DNA from: Owenia fusiformis
Lineage: Eukaryota > Annelida > Polychaeta > Sabellida > Oweniidae
NCBI GenBank assembly: GCA_903813345.2
Contig: CAIIXF020000002.1
Coordinates: 970,001 to 1,030,000 of the forward strand
Length of the DNA stretch: 60,000 bases
Reading direction: 5' to 3'
A model generated the notes under the pieces. That model searched no databases, was not told the DNA's origin, and saw nothing but the letters and a program-made list of their open reading frames with translations. How positions within the stretch are numbered: position 1 is the stretch's first letter; each line of letters starts with the position of its first letter. Position numbers and translations under genes: made by a program. Positions 32,020 through 45,053 of this stretch are shown here, one piece after another.

Positions 32020-35000
32020 TTAAAACAGATAGTAGATGGGTGAACTACATTTGGACTTCATTGTATGATGCAAATGTCCCATTTGGCGTGGAAGTACCTT
32101 AGGGCAATAGAAATAAATTTATCCAAAGACACAAGCTAGATGGCGCTTTATATTGGAAATATACACATTTTTCAAAATGGCCGCCAAAAATACATCAGAG
32201 ACAATAGCTTTGCTTCTGTGCATGCTACAATTATAAGATTGGTGTCAAAAAATACAGTGATGTAGTCGTAGAATCTATTTCATTAGATCTTGAGTCTTGA
32301 AAATTAAAAAACTTGGACTTTATTTTCAAAATATACGCGTTTTCAAAATGACTGCCAGAAATATAACAAAGAAGATATCTTACCTTACGAATACTTACAA
32401 ATTAAGATATCTTACATTACAAAATGTCCCCTCTGGCATGGAAATACCTTAGGGCAATAGAAACAAATTTATCCAAAGACACAAGCTAGATGGCACTTTG
32501 TATTGGAAATATACACATTTTTCAAAATGGCCGCCAAAAATACATCAGAGACAATAGCTTTGCTTCTTATCTATCCATGCTACAATTATAAGAGTGTTGT
32601 CAAACATACATTAATGTAGTTGTAGAATCTATTTAATTAGGTTTCGAATCTTGTAAATTCAGCACCTGCACTTTATATTCAAAATATATGCATTTTTCAA
32701 AATGGCTGCCAGAAATATAACAAAGATGGTATCTTCGCTTCAAAGATTGCTACAATGATAAGAGTGCAGGGTGTCAAAGTATATATTAATATTGGGTTGT
32801 AGAATCCATTTAAATAGGTCTTTCATAATACGAATTTTCACTTTATTGGAAATTATGTTTTTCTAAAAATGGCCACCAGAAATATAACAATGATGATATC
32901 TTCACATCAGTGCATGCTACACTGACACGATTGGTGTCAAAATATTATATTTATGGGGTAGGAGAATCAATTTCATTAGGTCTTGTGAGATTATAGTTTT
33001 CACTTTATATTTGAAATATATGCAGCTGAAAATATAACAAAGATTGTATCTTTGCTAACAAAGATTGTACCTTTGATAACAACGATTGTATCTTTGCTAA
33101 CAAAAATTGTTTCTTTGCTAAAAGTTTCTTTGCTTCTTGGCATAATGTTTCATAAAATTGAGAATGTAAAATCTATTTAATTACTCAGATGCAAGTACAT
33201 GTAGGTAGTTACCATTTTCCCCACCGGGCGGTTAATTCGGGTGAAATAACATTGCAGGGTATCACAAAGTTCCCTTAAACTTGAATATTCTTTATTTCTA
33301 GTGGTTCACATTTCATATTACCCTTTTGTATCTGATGGTTGTGCAAATTAAAATATCTCCAGTAAAAGAAAATATTATCTGCACAACTCAAGAAAAGATA
33401 TTTCACTTTTTGTGTTTTACAACATGGGGACCATGGGGAATCTCCCTGACCTAAATGTCACATTTTCAAAGAAAATTCAATTTTAAAGTTGATGGACTCA
33501 TTTCAAAACCACATTTCTTGATGTATTTTTTCATGACGATTCCAAATTCAACATCAGTTAAACTGGATTTTGAATTTTTAATGTCAAAAATAAAGATTGT
33601 TACTACTCACATCTAGCTAATTGGATCAAGAGCCTTAAAAATAATCGTTTTCGCCTTAACACAGCAAATGTGTATTTATTTTTCAATGATACTTTTACTC
33701 AAATTCACCAGAAAGACCAGAGTCTCTTAAGTAACTTGCAATAAACATGCATCTGCAATGGTAGTGCAACTTTAGTTGTTGCAATGCAACATACATAAGA
33801 GAGAAATGTGATAGAGAGAAACCACGCAGGAGAGACATACATATGCACCTATGGTTAGAAAGGGCCAGAAACCTTCTGGCGAGAGAAAATCTTGAAGATC
33901 GGAATAGATTTCAAGGGCTGCATATAATGACAGTATTGCAGAACCCTCTTCATCTCCTCTTTTTCTCAATTAAAACACATCAAAAGTTTCTTCAGTTTAT
34001 ATCAACAATTACTTAAAAGGGGACGGCATTTGAAATGCGCTGAAGTTGAAAACCACATCTCCCATGCTATCCATAGTTTTCAGCATAGTTTCCATCGCAA
34101 ATTGATATTCAAAACTACACTTTCAAACTATTCTACTTTTGAAGAAGTTAAGAGCCCTTGTTAGATATAATTTGTTGTAATATTTCCCACAGCCATTGAG
34201 AAAAGGGCATACATTTTCAATAAAAAGTGAAAATGTTTATTAACTAATAGACATACAATTACAATATCAGAATTTCCGCTGATTTTAACATTTTAATGAC
34301 CATTAAGTCAATGCTAAAAATCATATTTAGACGAAAAAATTGAGATTTCACTTAATATAGTGTAACCATACAATGACGACATATCTAGTAATTAATAGCT
34401 AATGAACTCCTTCTATGGGACATTTTGAATTTTATCAGGCATTAATCATAAAATTAACATCATCTTCAATTTGATTGAGTACATATGGCCATACTTTGAA
34501 GGAATCTGAAAATAATTGCAAAATCAGCCATACGACAGACGATGGACTGACAGACTGACGGACGGAGGGCTTTACTATATCCCCACTGAACTTTCTTCGT
34601 TGGGAAAATAATAAGACTATAAACCTTATCAAATGGATTCTACTACCCATTAATGTATACTTGGACATAAATCTTACTATTGTAGCATGCATACAAGTGA
34701 AGATATCATCTTTGCTACATCTCTGGCAGCCATTTTGAAAAAGGTATATTTTTTAATATAAAGAGGAAGTTTCTCATTTTCAAGACACAAACCAACACTA
34801 AATTGATTCTTCATCCACAAAATGTATATTTAGGCACCAATCGTATCATTATAGTATGCATAGAAGAAAATATGTTGTCTCCGTTGTATTTTTGGCGGCC
34901 ATTTTGAAAAATGTGAATATGTCCAATATAAAGCGCCATCTGGCGTGTGTCTTTGGATAAATTTGTTTCTATGGTCCCAAGGTACTCTCATGCCAAAGGA

Positions 35001-35065
35001 AACGTTTGCATAATAGATTGAAGTCCAGACCCCCTAAAATGCAGTTAACCCATCTACTATCAGGC
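32020..35065. mobile_element. Second large foldback element (about 3.05 kb)
   Basis: GATAGTAGATGGGTGAACTA at 32028 pairs with the inverted TTAACCCATCTACTATC at about 35045-35061. Arms contain repeats of about 140-320 bp around AAAATGGCCGCCAAAAATAC and ATCCAAAGACACAAGC. These run forward at 32100-32900 and inverted at 34700-34970. The design resembles the 5.17-kb element: long arms built of tandem modules around a divergent centre. No transposase was found. Confidence 0.75.
33036..33136. repeat. 21-bp minisatellite inside the second foldback
   Basis: AACAAAGATTGTATCTTTGC is repeated at 33036, 33057, 33078 and 33099 with a 21-bp period and then decays. The unit is itself partly palindromic (CAAAGAT...ATCTTTG). 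Confidence 0.8.
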
Positions 35066-35099
35066 AAAAAGAGGCCAGTGATGTGAAAATAGTCAATAG

Positions 35100-35697
35100 C
35101 ACGGTGTTATAGCATGACGGTTACGCCACCTCTGAAAACGAGGTTGGACAGCTACGTTCACTGATTTATCCAATAAAATGGCCGCGATGGAAGAGAAAAC
35201 TAAGGTTGGCGCATTATTTTCTACTTCTGTGTATCAATGAAAGGATGAACGATTTATGTAAGAATCGCATTCGGTGATACTTTCAGTAATGTATATTTTG
35301 AACGTAGCCTTTGCAAATTGATGCCTGGGGATAACATGAAATAAGAGAAAAACTGTCGAGTTTGAAATTCAAAACAAGACAAAAATTTAGTAATTTGTTT
35401 ATTTTTGTTTTTGTTGTTAGGGCATGGTCTACATTGCCTAAAAACCTTGTGGTATATAGATGTAACCTACATATGATCATACAAAGCCAATTGAGCATTG
35501 GAAACCAACTTATATGTTATATTCAAGCCATAATAATGTATTTTGAATTTGCAGTAGTTATAAGGAAATCTTATCTGTGAATATTGCCTAGAGGCGAGAA
35601 AGAAGACATGCTGCCTTTCCCATCCGTCATTTTTTGTTATCGTTACCGCAAAATTTTGCAAATCGCCTTGACGTAACCGTCATGCTATAACACCGTG
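35100..35697. mobile_element. 598-bp element with CACGGTG ends and 5-bp target duplication
   Basis: Perfect 26-bp inverted termini (35100-35125 and 35672-35697) start CACGGTGTTATAGC. AATAG flanks both ends (35095-35099, 35698-35702). No transposase is present. A CAC...GTG terminus with a 5-bp duplication is the combination known for Transib/RAG-like transposons, although the fourth base G does not fit their usual CACWRTG end. Confidence 0.82.
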
Positions 35698-35702
35698 AAT
35701 AG

Positions 35703-36919
35703 GGGACCATAAGTTTACACATTCCATGTGTGCATTCATCAAAATAGTGCGATCTTAACCTCCCTAATAACTGAAACTGTTGACTCAACCAATAGAATCA
35801 TTCTATGTTTGTTTATATTTGTTCACATTAATATGGAAGAAAATCGGACATTTTGCTAAAAAGATGTTATTGTAAATCTTAGAAATAATGATAAAGGTAG
35901 TATACACCACACACTCAATGGTATTGATTGTGGTTTTCAGAGACTCTCAATAGGGAATTTAAGCTTGCAATGTTTTTCACAACCTAAATGTGAATGTGAA
36001 TTACCAATAACCATCTATGATTACTGTAATTAATACTCTATTTTAAACTACCTAGAATGCCTATGGCGATTGGTAGTAGATATTTTGAGTATTTTTTGAT
36101 TATGAAGGAAATAAATAATATGTTAAAAAAAAGTGAATGGAAAATATTTAGCGATACATTTGTATGGGCGATTGGTCATAGGTTGGCGTTTCGATTTTAT
36201 ATGCAAGCTTAATCTCCCTAATGTTAACATTAAGGTAAGAGTGTATGTTACTCATAACATTTTCTTAGGATAACATTTCTTGAATTGATGAATATGCAAA
36301 AATTATTCTTAGCATATCATCCTTCATTTCATTATTTGAATAATCAATCTGGAGATAAACTCAAATAAGGAAGTGTGTTATAACACATCATCATATAGAA
36401 ACATGTTCAATGTTTTTTCAGAAGCTGGATCAAAATATTTGTCTTACTAAAATTATTGGCAAAGGTATGATGTACTAAATTCTTGTACTGTATTTATGAT
36501 TTTAATAGCACTGTACCTCGTGAATCATTACTGATAAACAAGATACAGAAAACCTGTTCAAAGTAAATGCTATAATAAGGCATCATAGAAATTATCATAA
36601 AGAGAGGTATTTAGAATTTCTTAGCAACTTACACACACACACAGGTTTAACTGCACTCAAACATTAAACAGTCAACTTGACAGGTATTCAGATTTTTTTG
36701 GGAAATGCTGCGGTTATGCTCCATTGATTAAACAGGGGATCAAACAGCAGGGGATCAAACAAGTCAAACCATTCATTTATGAAAACATTTTGAACTAACT
36801 TTATGGCACACTAATGACATCTTATATGAGTGTGCTGTACTAAAAGCACAGCCCCATTGGATCCCCTTATATTGGATTATCATAATCCTAATCCACGAGG
36901 AGTTCCTTATATATTTTAA
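35703..36919. other. Intergenic, nothing recognised
   Basis: AT-rich, with a short CA run near 36630-36644. No gene is supported. Confidence 0.4.
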
Positions 36920-37600
36920 GTGATGAAACATGTGTTCATATAAGTAATCTATAAATAAAAATATCTTGGCAGAAACGAATCAATATTCCTTCCAATCTAT
37001 TTTGCTACATGTACACTGAATGTCAGCGTAACTGGGTGAAGACAATTGATACCGGTATATCAAATATATTTTAGACAACATGTTACTCTTCAATGTGCAA
37101 ACATATGGTTTCATTTGAAATACAGAGTGCGGGATACGCGATGAAACATAGCACACATTGCAGTTTTGTTATATGAGGGTTATATTCAATACAGAGCAGT
37201 TTATCACCTGTTGAACATAGAACATAGAAATATACAAAAAGCGAATTTGTTTGAGCGGTCCTGGTCCGAGAAGCGATTCTACACTAGGTATTCTGATAAG
37301 AATTCCTTTAAACCGTCCGTGATATCGTTGATATATGGTACAGTTGAGAATGCATGCCTGATACTTCGACTTCAACATCATTACCATCAAAAATTATATT
37401 ATGAAAATATTCGTTACAATCTCAGATTCACATTTATAATGCACCTTGTAGTCCATGGTATGAAATCTCTAGGACGTCTAATAAAGGAGCTGGTAGCACA
37501 CTATAGCACCGCGATATTTGACCTAACATTAACATACCTGCATATGTTCCCTAATCATTTTCATTATGACCGTTTAATATACTTCCGGCTTTTAAGCTGA
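36920..37600 (+). repeat. Dispersed repeat related to 54860-55450 and to retroelement 3' ends
   Basis: The block 37080-37380 is about 75% identical to the reverse complement of 54880-55160. The following 37435-37540 (frame VHGMKSLGRLIKELV) resembles the tail of the elements at 43250-43350 and 58900-59010 (VHGMKIFRRIIREQV). A 144-codon frame covers 37166-37600, but it is not kept in the relatives, so I treat the block as a repeat and not a gene. Confidence 0.5.
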
Positions 37601-39207
37601 ATTATGCTTGACATAAGCAGAGGTAAAAAAATTACCAAAAAATAAAATCCCAATTTTTCACAATTAGGAGTACACAATGTAACAGAAAATAATACAAAAT
37701 GATTTTGAATATATGATTTAGGTTTCTAAGCTATAAACTTGGGGTTATTTCTATCAATACCTAAAATTATGTAATCAGATGAATCACTTTTATTTTAGAA
37801 TGGCAAATGCTTAAATTATGGTAGTTTTCCACAAAATGGGTCTCAATACGTTTTGAGATGGACTTTTATTCAGAATGAACATTATCAATAAAGGAGGGCC
37901 TATTGCTCTTCCAGCTAAAATTCTATTTGTCGTAGTTAGATAAAGGTCAGTTGCTTATAAAACAACCACCAAGACTTGGTCGAATTCATGAATAATTGAG
38001 AAAAATCGTTACCATCATCTTCCTAAAATATGATTATATCCTGCGGTAAGGTAAAAGAAGGAACAACCATCAAAAAACGTGATGGTAGCCAGCTGTAACA
38101 TCGAGGACGAACTGTAAGGCGTTGGATTGCAAATGACTCTTATTGATTATTAGACATGCCCTTGGATTAATGAACAACCAATACCTCTGTAACATTTAAT
38201 TTAAACGTACCTATTTGTTATTGTATTATGTTTTATAAAACATGAACAATACAAGTAATTTGTTGTTTGACCCCTTGTGATTATGCGATTATGTGAAAAA
38301 ATTCTGGTAATGAAATGATTTAAATGTTTCTTTGCCCCTTGTGATGAAAGACATTTTTCGACTCGAAAGCAGGATTTTTTCAGCAAATGGTATTCGGAAG
38401 TCAAGCCATGGACTATTACCTCTGCGCATCCTTTGAGACTAACGGTGAGTTTCAAATTCTGTTGAAAATGTATGAAACTTGACGTAAACTTAATATTCTT
38501 TTAATTTTTAGAAAAAAATCAAAACTGATCTCTTAATTACGCTTATCATGAATTTACACTTGTTATGTTCATAGAAATAGACAGTCGTTTTCTCTCTCGA
38601 CAGTTTTAGAGTTTTGGTCCGTTTAAAAATCTGTAAAAAATGGGGGTACTTAAAAGCATCGGGAGGCATCATATATTTTAAATTAGACACGAGGAAGTCA
38701 ATATTGAGCAAGTTATGGCTGTTTTAAATTCAAATAAAACCGTTAACCCGTACCGGTCCAGCTTTTGACCCGTACCTGTCAATTTTCGTTAGCTGCGTAT
38801 ACCAAGGGTGTTTCCGCGTCTAAATTCAACGAATAGGATAAAAGATCGCTGAGTCTTCATTCCAGAACTCACGTTTTTTGTTGATTCTCCGTCATAGTTA
38901 AGTCCATATGTCTAAAGTCCCCATATCTGTTCTCTTACTTAGAGACATTTCCCCTCCTAAATTGTCCTCAGTCAAATTACACCCTCTCGCCGATTTATAT
39001 AGCCATTTCCCAGAACCCGGGAATCAGAATCGCTGATGTTTGCCATATTGAACATGTTGAAATATGCAACTGTACATATAATATCTGTAATGCTCTACAT
39101 TGCCTGCTGCGCGTAATGGTCACGTGACTAGCGCGATACAGGAAAAATGGGGAATTTCGAAACAACAATTTTTGGGCACTTTTATTGCAAAGTTCAGGTA
39201 TTTATAA
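37601..39207. other. Intergenic, nothing recognised
   Basis: No motif-bearing frame and no internal repeat was seen. Confidence 0.4.
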
Positions 39208-39813
39208 GGTAGAGATTAAAAGGTGGATTGGATCGAGTGGATTGGATTCATGTAAAAGGTGGATTGGATCGGGAATCTTCAAAATATGGAATTTCTTATG
39301 AATAATTTTCTGTTGATCTCCCTCCAAGCAATTTCCCTCTACAGTATTACAGGTCCCTTTGAGAAATCAGAACAAAGCAACGAGAAATACATACTCCAAT
39401 TAGTTTATGGATACTCTTAAGTATGTAACTGCTTTCCCTTGTAAATCAACTTTTGTAAGACATAATAAACATAGCGCTGTAGATAAAAGCTGTCATTCAA
39501 ATTGGTGTGTGAATGTTCCCAAAACATTCTGGTATGTTCAGTTTGGATTAAAAACAGATGATATGGATCTTAAAACCAGTTTGTCTCATGATTATGAAAT
39601 GTCTCAAATCGTGTATCAGAAAGTGGGTACCAGGTCATCCTTCTAGCCCACCCAAGCAAAATAAAATAAGCAACAATCAATAAGCAACAATCTTCCTAGA
39701 GGGAGATCAATAGAATTTTTTAAAGGAAAATCCATATTTTGAAGATACCCAATCCAATCCACCTTTTACATGAATCCAATCCATTCGATCCAATCCACCT
39801 TTTAATCTTTACC
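39208..39813. mobile_element. Foldback element GGTAGAGATT, copy 2 (606 bp)
   Basis: The ends GGTAGAGATTAAAAGGTGG and CCACCTTTTAATCTTTACC pair, and the exact 8-mer ATTTATAA flanks both sides (39200-39207, 39814-39821). The arms repeat GGTGGATTGGATCG. An 8-bp duplication and GG termini would suit a Merlin-like or hAT-like MITE. The 79-codon frame in its centre (39407-39646) has no recognised motif. Confidence 0.82.
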
Positions 39814-39821
39814 ATTTATAA

Positions 39822-40676
39822 GTGTTTGTGGTATAAATTATAGTCCATAGACATAAATGAACATCCAAACTACATATTTTATTAAGTTTTGGAGCCTTTT
39901 TTTGCTCTTAAGTTAACTGGCACCGATATTGTATGTATACATGTACATAGTCTTACAGGGTAACCTATATCAGTCAATAAATATGAATCAAATACTGATA
40001 GATATTTGCCGTTATGTTATTTTCAAGAAGTCTGACTTGATTTCTTGTCGATTTTCAATTTGCCAAATATAGGGCAGGGGTAGGGCTCGACTGTAAGCAA
40101 CAAGTCGGTTCTCTAATCATATTTCTTGTGTGAACATAGATAGAAAATATAATCCAGATCTCCATTAACATTGTTTTCTAGATCTTTAAAGATATTCCCC
40201 ATGTTTACGTACATGTTAAAAAATTTTAAGATATAAATATCAGCTAGATTACTTCATTCACATCATTTGCTAAACCTCTAGTCTTACTAATCCTCTCTAC
40301 GTACATGTTAGAATATTTTTTAAAATTAAGTACATCTAGATAATAGATATTCATATCATATGTCATCTTGCTTCATCAAGCTTCGGACCTATCCTAGAAC
40401 GTAGTGATTGAGCGTGGGAACCGACGATGATCACATGTACGTACATACATACATGTAATGAAATTAGTTTATCCGCAATCCAGCTAGTTTGTCATCCAGT
40501 ACATTTACGCATTTGCCGAAGGAATTGAAGGCACGCCAGTTTTGTTTTGTCTGCGAAAAATTTGAGGTGTCCAAAATTTGGTCATATGCAATAAGATTTG
40601 AACAAAGGTGTTCAAAATTTGGACCAAAAAAATTGTGTTCACAATTCGAAGTAAGATGTTCAACATTTGTAATTTT
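39822..40676. other. Intergenic, nothing recognised
   Basis: Short TACATGTA-type words are common, but no gene or complete element is visible. Confidence 0.35.
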
Positions 40677-40868
40677 TCGACAACATACCAAGCCGCCAGA
40701 ACATTCTTTTATTTACTTTTAAGCCAAATTATTATCCACAACTTGACTTATAAATAGGTTTAAATCGAGAAATAAAATATCTTAGCGAAAACGAATAAAT
40801 ATGTGAATTGCGTCTTCGACAACATACCAAACCGCCAGAACATTATTTTATTTACTTTTGTGCCAAAT
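40677..40868. repeat. Direct repeat with CGACAACATACCAA
   Basis: 40678-40730 recurs at 40816-40867 (CGACAACATACCAA, CCGCCAGAACATT, TTTATTTACTTTT, GCCAAAT). The continuation of copy 2 (TATCCACAACCTGACTTATA) resumes at about 41729 after an insertion. A related block lies inverted at about 55260-55345. Confidence 0.75.
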
Positions 40869-40869
40869 A

Positions 40870-41725
40870 AGGAGAGATTTCGCACATACGTAAAGTACAA
40901 CTTATAACGTATACTTATACTTATAAGAAGACGTACAAGGTGTTTCATAATGTGGGTATTTCGTCAGGAAAGATCTTCTCGGACTGTAATAAATAAAGGT
41001 CAAAGGGATGCCATTTGTACGTTCTTGAATTGTAGCATGTTTAGTTGATCCAAATGTGTTTGTCTAGAATAAAATAGGCTCATATATAGTACATACATAT
41101 AGACCCATCTCTTCTCAAATTGACTTTTTGGAGATGCTCGTTATGAAACACCCTGTATGTCATTTGTTGAGCTACTGAATGGGTCGTTTCCAGGAATTGC
41201 TAGAATCTACTGGTTTGATTGGTGTTTCAAATTGATGGTTAAAGTATTTGATTGGATACTGTTCCTACTCAGCCGATTAATTTAAAAAAATGCTTGCGGT
41301 CAATTGTTCCACACACATGTAGGTAAAGCGTTATACGTAGATCCAACTGTATACGTTTATCATCTACGTGTATATACAATTTTGTAAGTTCATTGAACTT
41401 ATACTGATCGTGAAAACTTTGAAATAATCAACTTGTTTATGTAATGAATGACTCACTTGAAAGGATCATGACTCACTTTGAAGGATCGTGTTTAGAATAT
41501 ACTACAACTACTAGGACACGGAAGCAAGCATTTAATTATAATGTGCATAGTTTACACGTGCAGATGACAGTGCATTCACAGTCTCTGGTTGATGGAGCTT
41601 TTCTATAGTTATGTTCCATTAAGTACAATTTAAAATTGATTTTAGTAAATATAATAGTTCGACATGACCCTTTAAACTATACGTATACGTATAAGTTGTA
41701 CTTTCACTTATGTGCGAAATCTCTC
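40870..41725. mobile_element. 856-bp TA-flanked element inserted in a direct repeat
   Basis: GAGAGATTTCGCACATA at the left pairs with the inverted copy at the right. TA lies on both sides (40868-40869, 41726-41727). The upstream copy of the direct repeat at about 40722-40740 (GCCAAATTATTATCC) has no insert, so it serves as a paralogous empty site. Mariner-type insertion is likely. Confidence 0.82.
40936..41155. mobile_element. 220-bp mariner-like MITE nested in the 856-bp element
   Basis: CAAGGTGTTTCATAAT and ATGAAACACCCTG are inverted ends flanked by TA at 40934-40935 and 41156-41157. It has no coding capacity. Confidence 0.8.
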
Positions 41726-41727
41726 TA

Positions 41728-42296
41728 TTATCCACAACCTGACTTATAAATAGGTTTAAATCGAGAGGAGGGAACCATTTTACACCGGGTGCGCCAATCC
41801 CTTATTTAAATGTGTGTTTCGCAGACCAGGGTTTAAGGCCATTCCAAACGAAATAACTGTTTAATGAGGCCATGAAATATAAAAGCTCGTTTTATTAGAA
41901 CGTTATAGCCTAGGTGTTATTTTGTATCTACCAAGACGTTAAACACATTAGTCATGTATAATGATTGGTCTTAAATGTGCAAAGCTAGACGATCCCTTAT
42001 ACTCGTTCGTTCTCGATGTTAACTAAGATAATATATCAGAACAACGGCTACTAAGAAAAATAACACGAACGAGTCTAGTTATGAACCGTTCACATTTTTT
42101 CAAAGGCGGATTTGGATGATGACAAGCCCGGGTATTGAGCGCGCGACTTATGGAAACGAGTACTTCTTCAAACCTTGAGAAAATATGTCCAGTAATGCCT
42201 AATTTTCTAAAAATACATAACATTTTGTTGATTTAGAAGGAACAAAACTGCGTATTCTTCTGCAATACCATTACAACAAAGCAAAAAAAATAAAAC
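41728..42296. other. Intergenic up to the retroelement
   Basis: It begins with the interrupted end of the direct repeat (about 41729-41766). Nothing else is recognised. Confidence 0.35.
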
Positions 42297-43393
42297 AAAC
42301 AAGAATTGTTGGATTGTTATAGGTGAATTAGATACTTTCAATAGCAATATTCCACTTAACCGAGCATATGGGGTTTATGTATCCCAGCTTATTAGATATA
42401 GCAGGGCGTGTTCAAATCAAGACACCATATTTTAGTGATCAAGCTGTCAAGGTTATACTTGTAAAAAACCTAAGAAAAACTTTCTGGGCTTTGCTGAAAA
42501 GTACAAGTCATTAATTTCGAAATTTCAAGTTTTACCACTTGAGATGCTGAATGATGTAGGAATGGTATAATAAATTGGCAATGAACTCACAATTTTTTCA
42601 TCTGGCACGTTTTGAGGTGGATCCCGGATATGGCATTAATGGTTGAGAATTGGAACTCTGAAATCACTAACCTCGATTTGCTGTTATATTTTTGCAACGA
42701 CCCAATTCCCTATAATGTACGCGAGCACCTACGATACATTACATGTACATGACCGCATCAACATATTCCGACTAGCCACAGTGTTCCAAGATTTAAAAGG
42801 AAAACAGAATAAAATATATCAACGTTGTACGTTTATTTTGTCAAATATTGTTGGCTTATAATAAGACGATAATGGCTTATTGGAATCGAAAAATGTCAGT
42901 TTTCTCTTCCCGAGTTATCACATTTGGACTTATCATCTGTATCATCTTTTTGCATCCAGTTTGACATCTGCAAAACAAAGAAAAGCAGTCTCTAACATTT
43001 GCACTAGTTCACCTCGTGCATTTAGTAGTTTAATAAAGGAAATAAATAATATTTTCCAGTGGCCTGTAACGAAAACCAATGTCCCTGTTAACAGTAGTTT
43101 GTGAGATAATTTCGTAAAAAGTCGGCAAAATGTAAATCAGTTTCCCTTTTTTGTTGGCCATTTATGGAATTTTCACCCGAAAATCTTGGTTATGAAGTGT
43201 TGTGTACAGGTTTCAGGACAAAACATCACACGGATTGTTCTGAATCTTTCATGGATGTTTTAGTGCATGGTATGAAAATCTTTAGACGCATAATTAGGGA
43301 GCAGGTAACACAATATTGTTCAGCTACATTTGACCTAATATTTACATACCTACGAGGATATATCATAAAGTTCTCATAATATTTCTCTATATA
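42297..43393 (+). mobile_element. 3' part of a reverse-transcriptase element, left copy
   Basis: Frames at about 42328-42570 read FNSNIPLNRAYGVYVSQLIR and, after a frameshift, FAEKYKSLISKFQV with LEMLNDV. These stretches are familiar from the C-terminal side of reverse transcriptases abundant in marine invertebrates and cnidarians. I cannot name the clade safely (Penelope-like is one option). Stops and shifts show decay. The 3' end has AGGATATATCATAAAG in two tandem copies 40 bp apart (43355, 43395). A nearly identical inverted copy starts at 58877. Confidence 0.65.
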
Positions 43394-43499
43394 TAGGATA
43401 TATCATAAAGTTCTCATAATATTTCTCTATATAATCTATCAAAAAATATTTGGTATAACAGAAATATTATTTAAGAAACTGTTGCCATAGTAGCCGGAA

Positions 43500-45053
43500 T
43501 TCGAGGTCCCCGGGGCAAATAAAAAAATCTGCTGTAAAGATAAGGGAAATGCTTTTTTAGAACATTTTTTAAGTAAATACCATTACTAAACTCAATGCTG
43601 TCATAACAAAATTGATAACTTGAGAACCTCCCAAGAAGAGGTTATGAAAATAATATTCAAACTTGATGCAAATAAAGCTTGTGACCCTGATGAGATCACA
43701 ATAAAAATGTTACAATTGACTGTGCATACTATATCTCTACCACTTTCTAAGCTTATTAACAAACTTATTCTCAATGAAATTTAAACCTTCCCCGACATAT
43801 GGAAAATGGGCAGTATCTGTCCAATGTTTAAAAATAAAGGCGATAAAACTGACATAGGGAATTATCGACCCATAACTCTTCTAAATATTTAAATATGTTA
43901 TCAAAGGTCTTTGCACGTGTTGTGGCAACAAGACTAAATGCCCGCCTTAAAGCAAAATCTAATTTTTGAATTCCAATCTGCGTTACTTGAAGGGCATAAC
44001 ACTGAATTCCAGCGACTGGCAATAAATCACTTTCTTCATGCAAATATCAAAGATCATAAAGCAGTACGTGCAATATATTTAGACATTAGCTCTGCTTTTG
44101 ATCGTGCTCCTCATAAGCTGATGCTTGCAAAATTGAAAGCATATGGCATTGAAAGCCAATTTTATCAAATTCTCAAATCATATTTGTCAGATCGTAAAGT
44201 CAACGTAAATGTATGTGGTCAATCATTGGATACTTCTTCTGCAAACTATATCAACTGCGGCATCCCTCAGGGATCTATCCTAGGTACTATTTTATTTTTG
44301 ATTAATATAAATGACCCGATGATCTTTTGGGAAAGGCGTTTATCTACGCTGATGACACATCACTATATTATTCCTTTGATCCATCTAATCCTGCCATACA
44401 TACAATCAATCATGATCTTAATATCATAACTAACTGGTCTCAAAAATGGAAACTAGATTTCAAGGCCAAAAAACAGAGGAAGTCATCTTTCAAAGCCAGT
44501 GCTGTGTATTTCCTACTCCGCCACCTTTAACCAAGCTTGGAAATGGGGAAATTAAAAGGAATACTTTTCATAAGCATCTAGGGTATACTCATTCATTAGG
44601 CCTTATTTTGATTATGCAGACATTCTTTATCATTCATCAACTCAAGCACTGATCAATATCCCTAGCAAGTTACATTCTCAAGCTGCATTATTTTGGTCTG
44701 GGTGTCTCCATGGCCCTGATACAGGTAAAGTTATGGGGGCCTTAAACTGGTGCACACTATTCCAAAGGAGGAAACAACACATTCTTAACTTTATGTACAA
44801 AGTAATCAGAAACCAGGTACCCTCTTATGTATCTTCAATATTTGAAGACTTCAAAAATCCAGCTACCAGAAGAACAAGCAATACAGAGGTATACCAAATT
44901 CCTATAAGGTCAACTGCCCAATTTATTAAATCCCCTATTCCTAATGCAATATCACTGTGGAACAAATTACCTAAACCTCTTTTAGAATATGCTTTAAAAT
45001 TCTCCCTACCATCGTTCAAAAAAAAGAATGTAATAAACACGTTCTGCCCAAGT
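43500..45053 (+). pseudogene. LINE reverse transcriptase, 5' segment, decayed
   Basis: Translated pieces follow the order of a LINE reverse transcriptase: KLDANKACDPDEITIKML and GNYRPITLL (about 43650-43890), YLDISSAFDRAPHKLM (44078-44125, first catalytic Asp), CGIPQGSILGTILF (44256-44298), FIYADDTSLYYS (44333-44370, the YADD catalytic pair), then the thumb-like region with ISLWNKLP (about 44950-44975). At least two frameshifts and several stops separate them, so it is inactive. The endonuclease half is absent. The ORF resumes at 48361 beyond a 3.3-kb foldback insertion. Confidence 0.8.
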
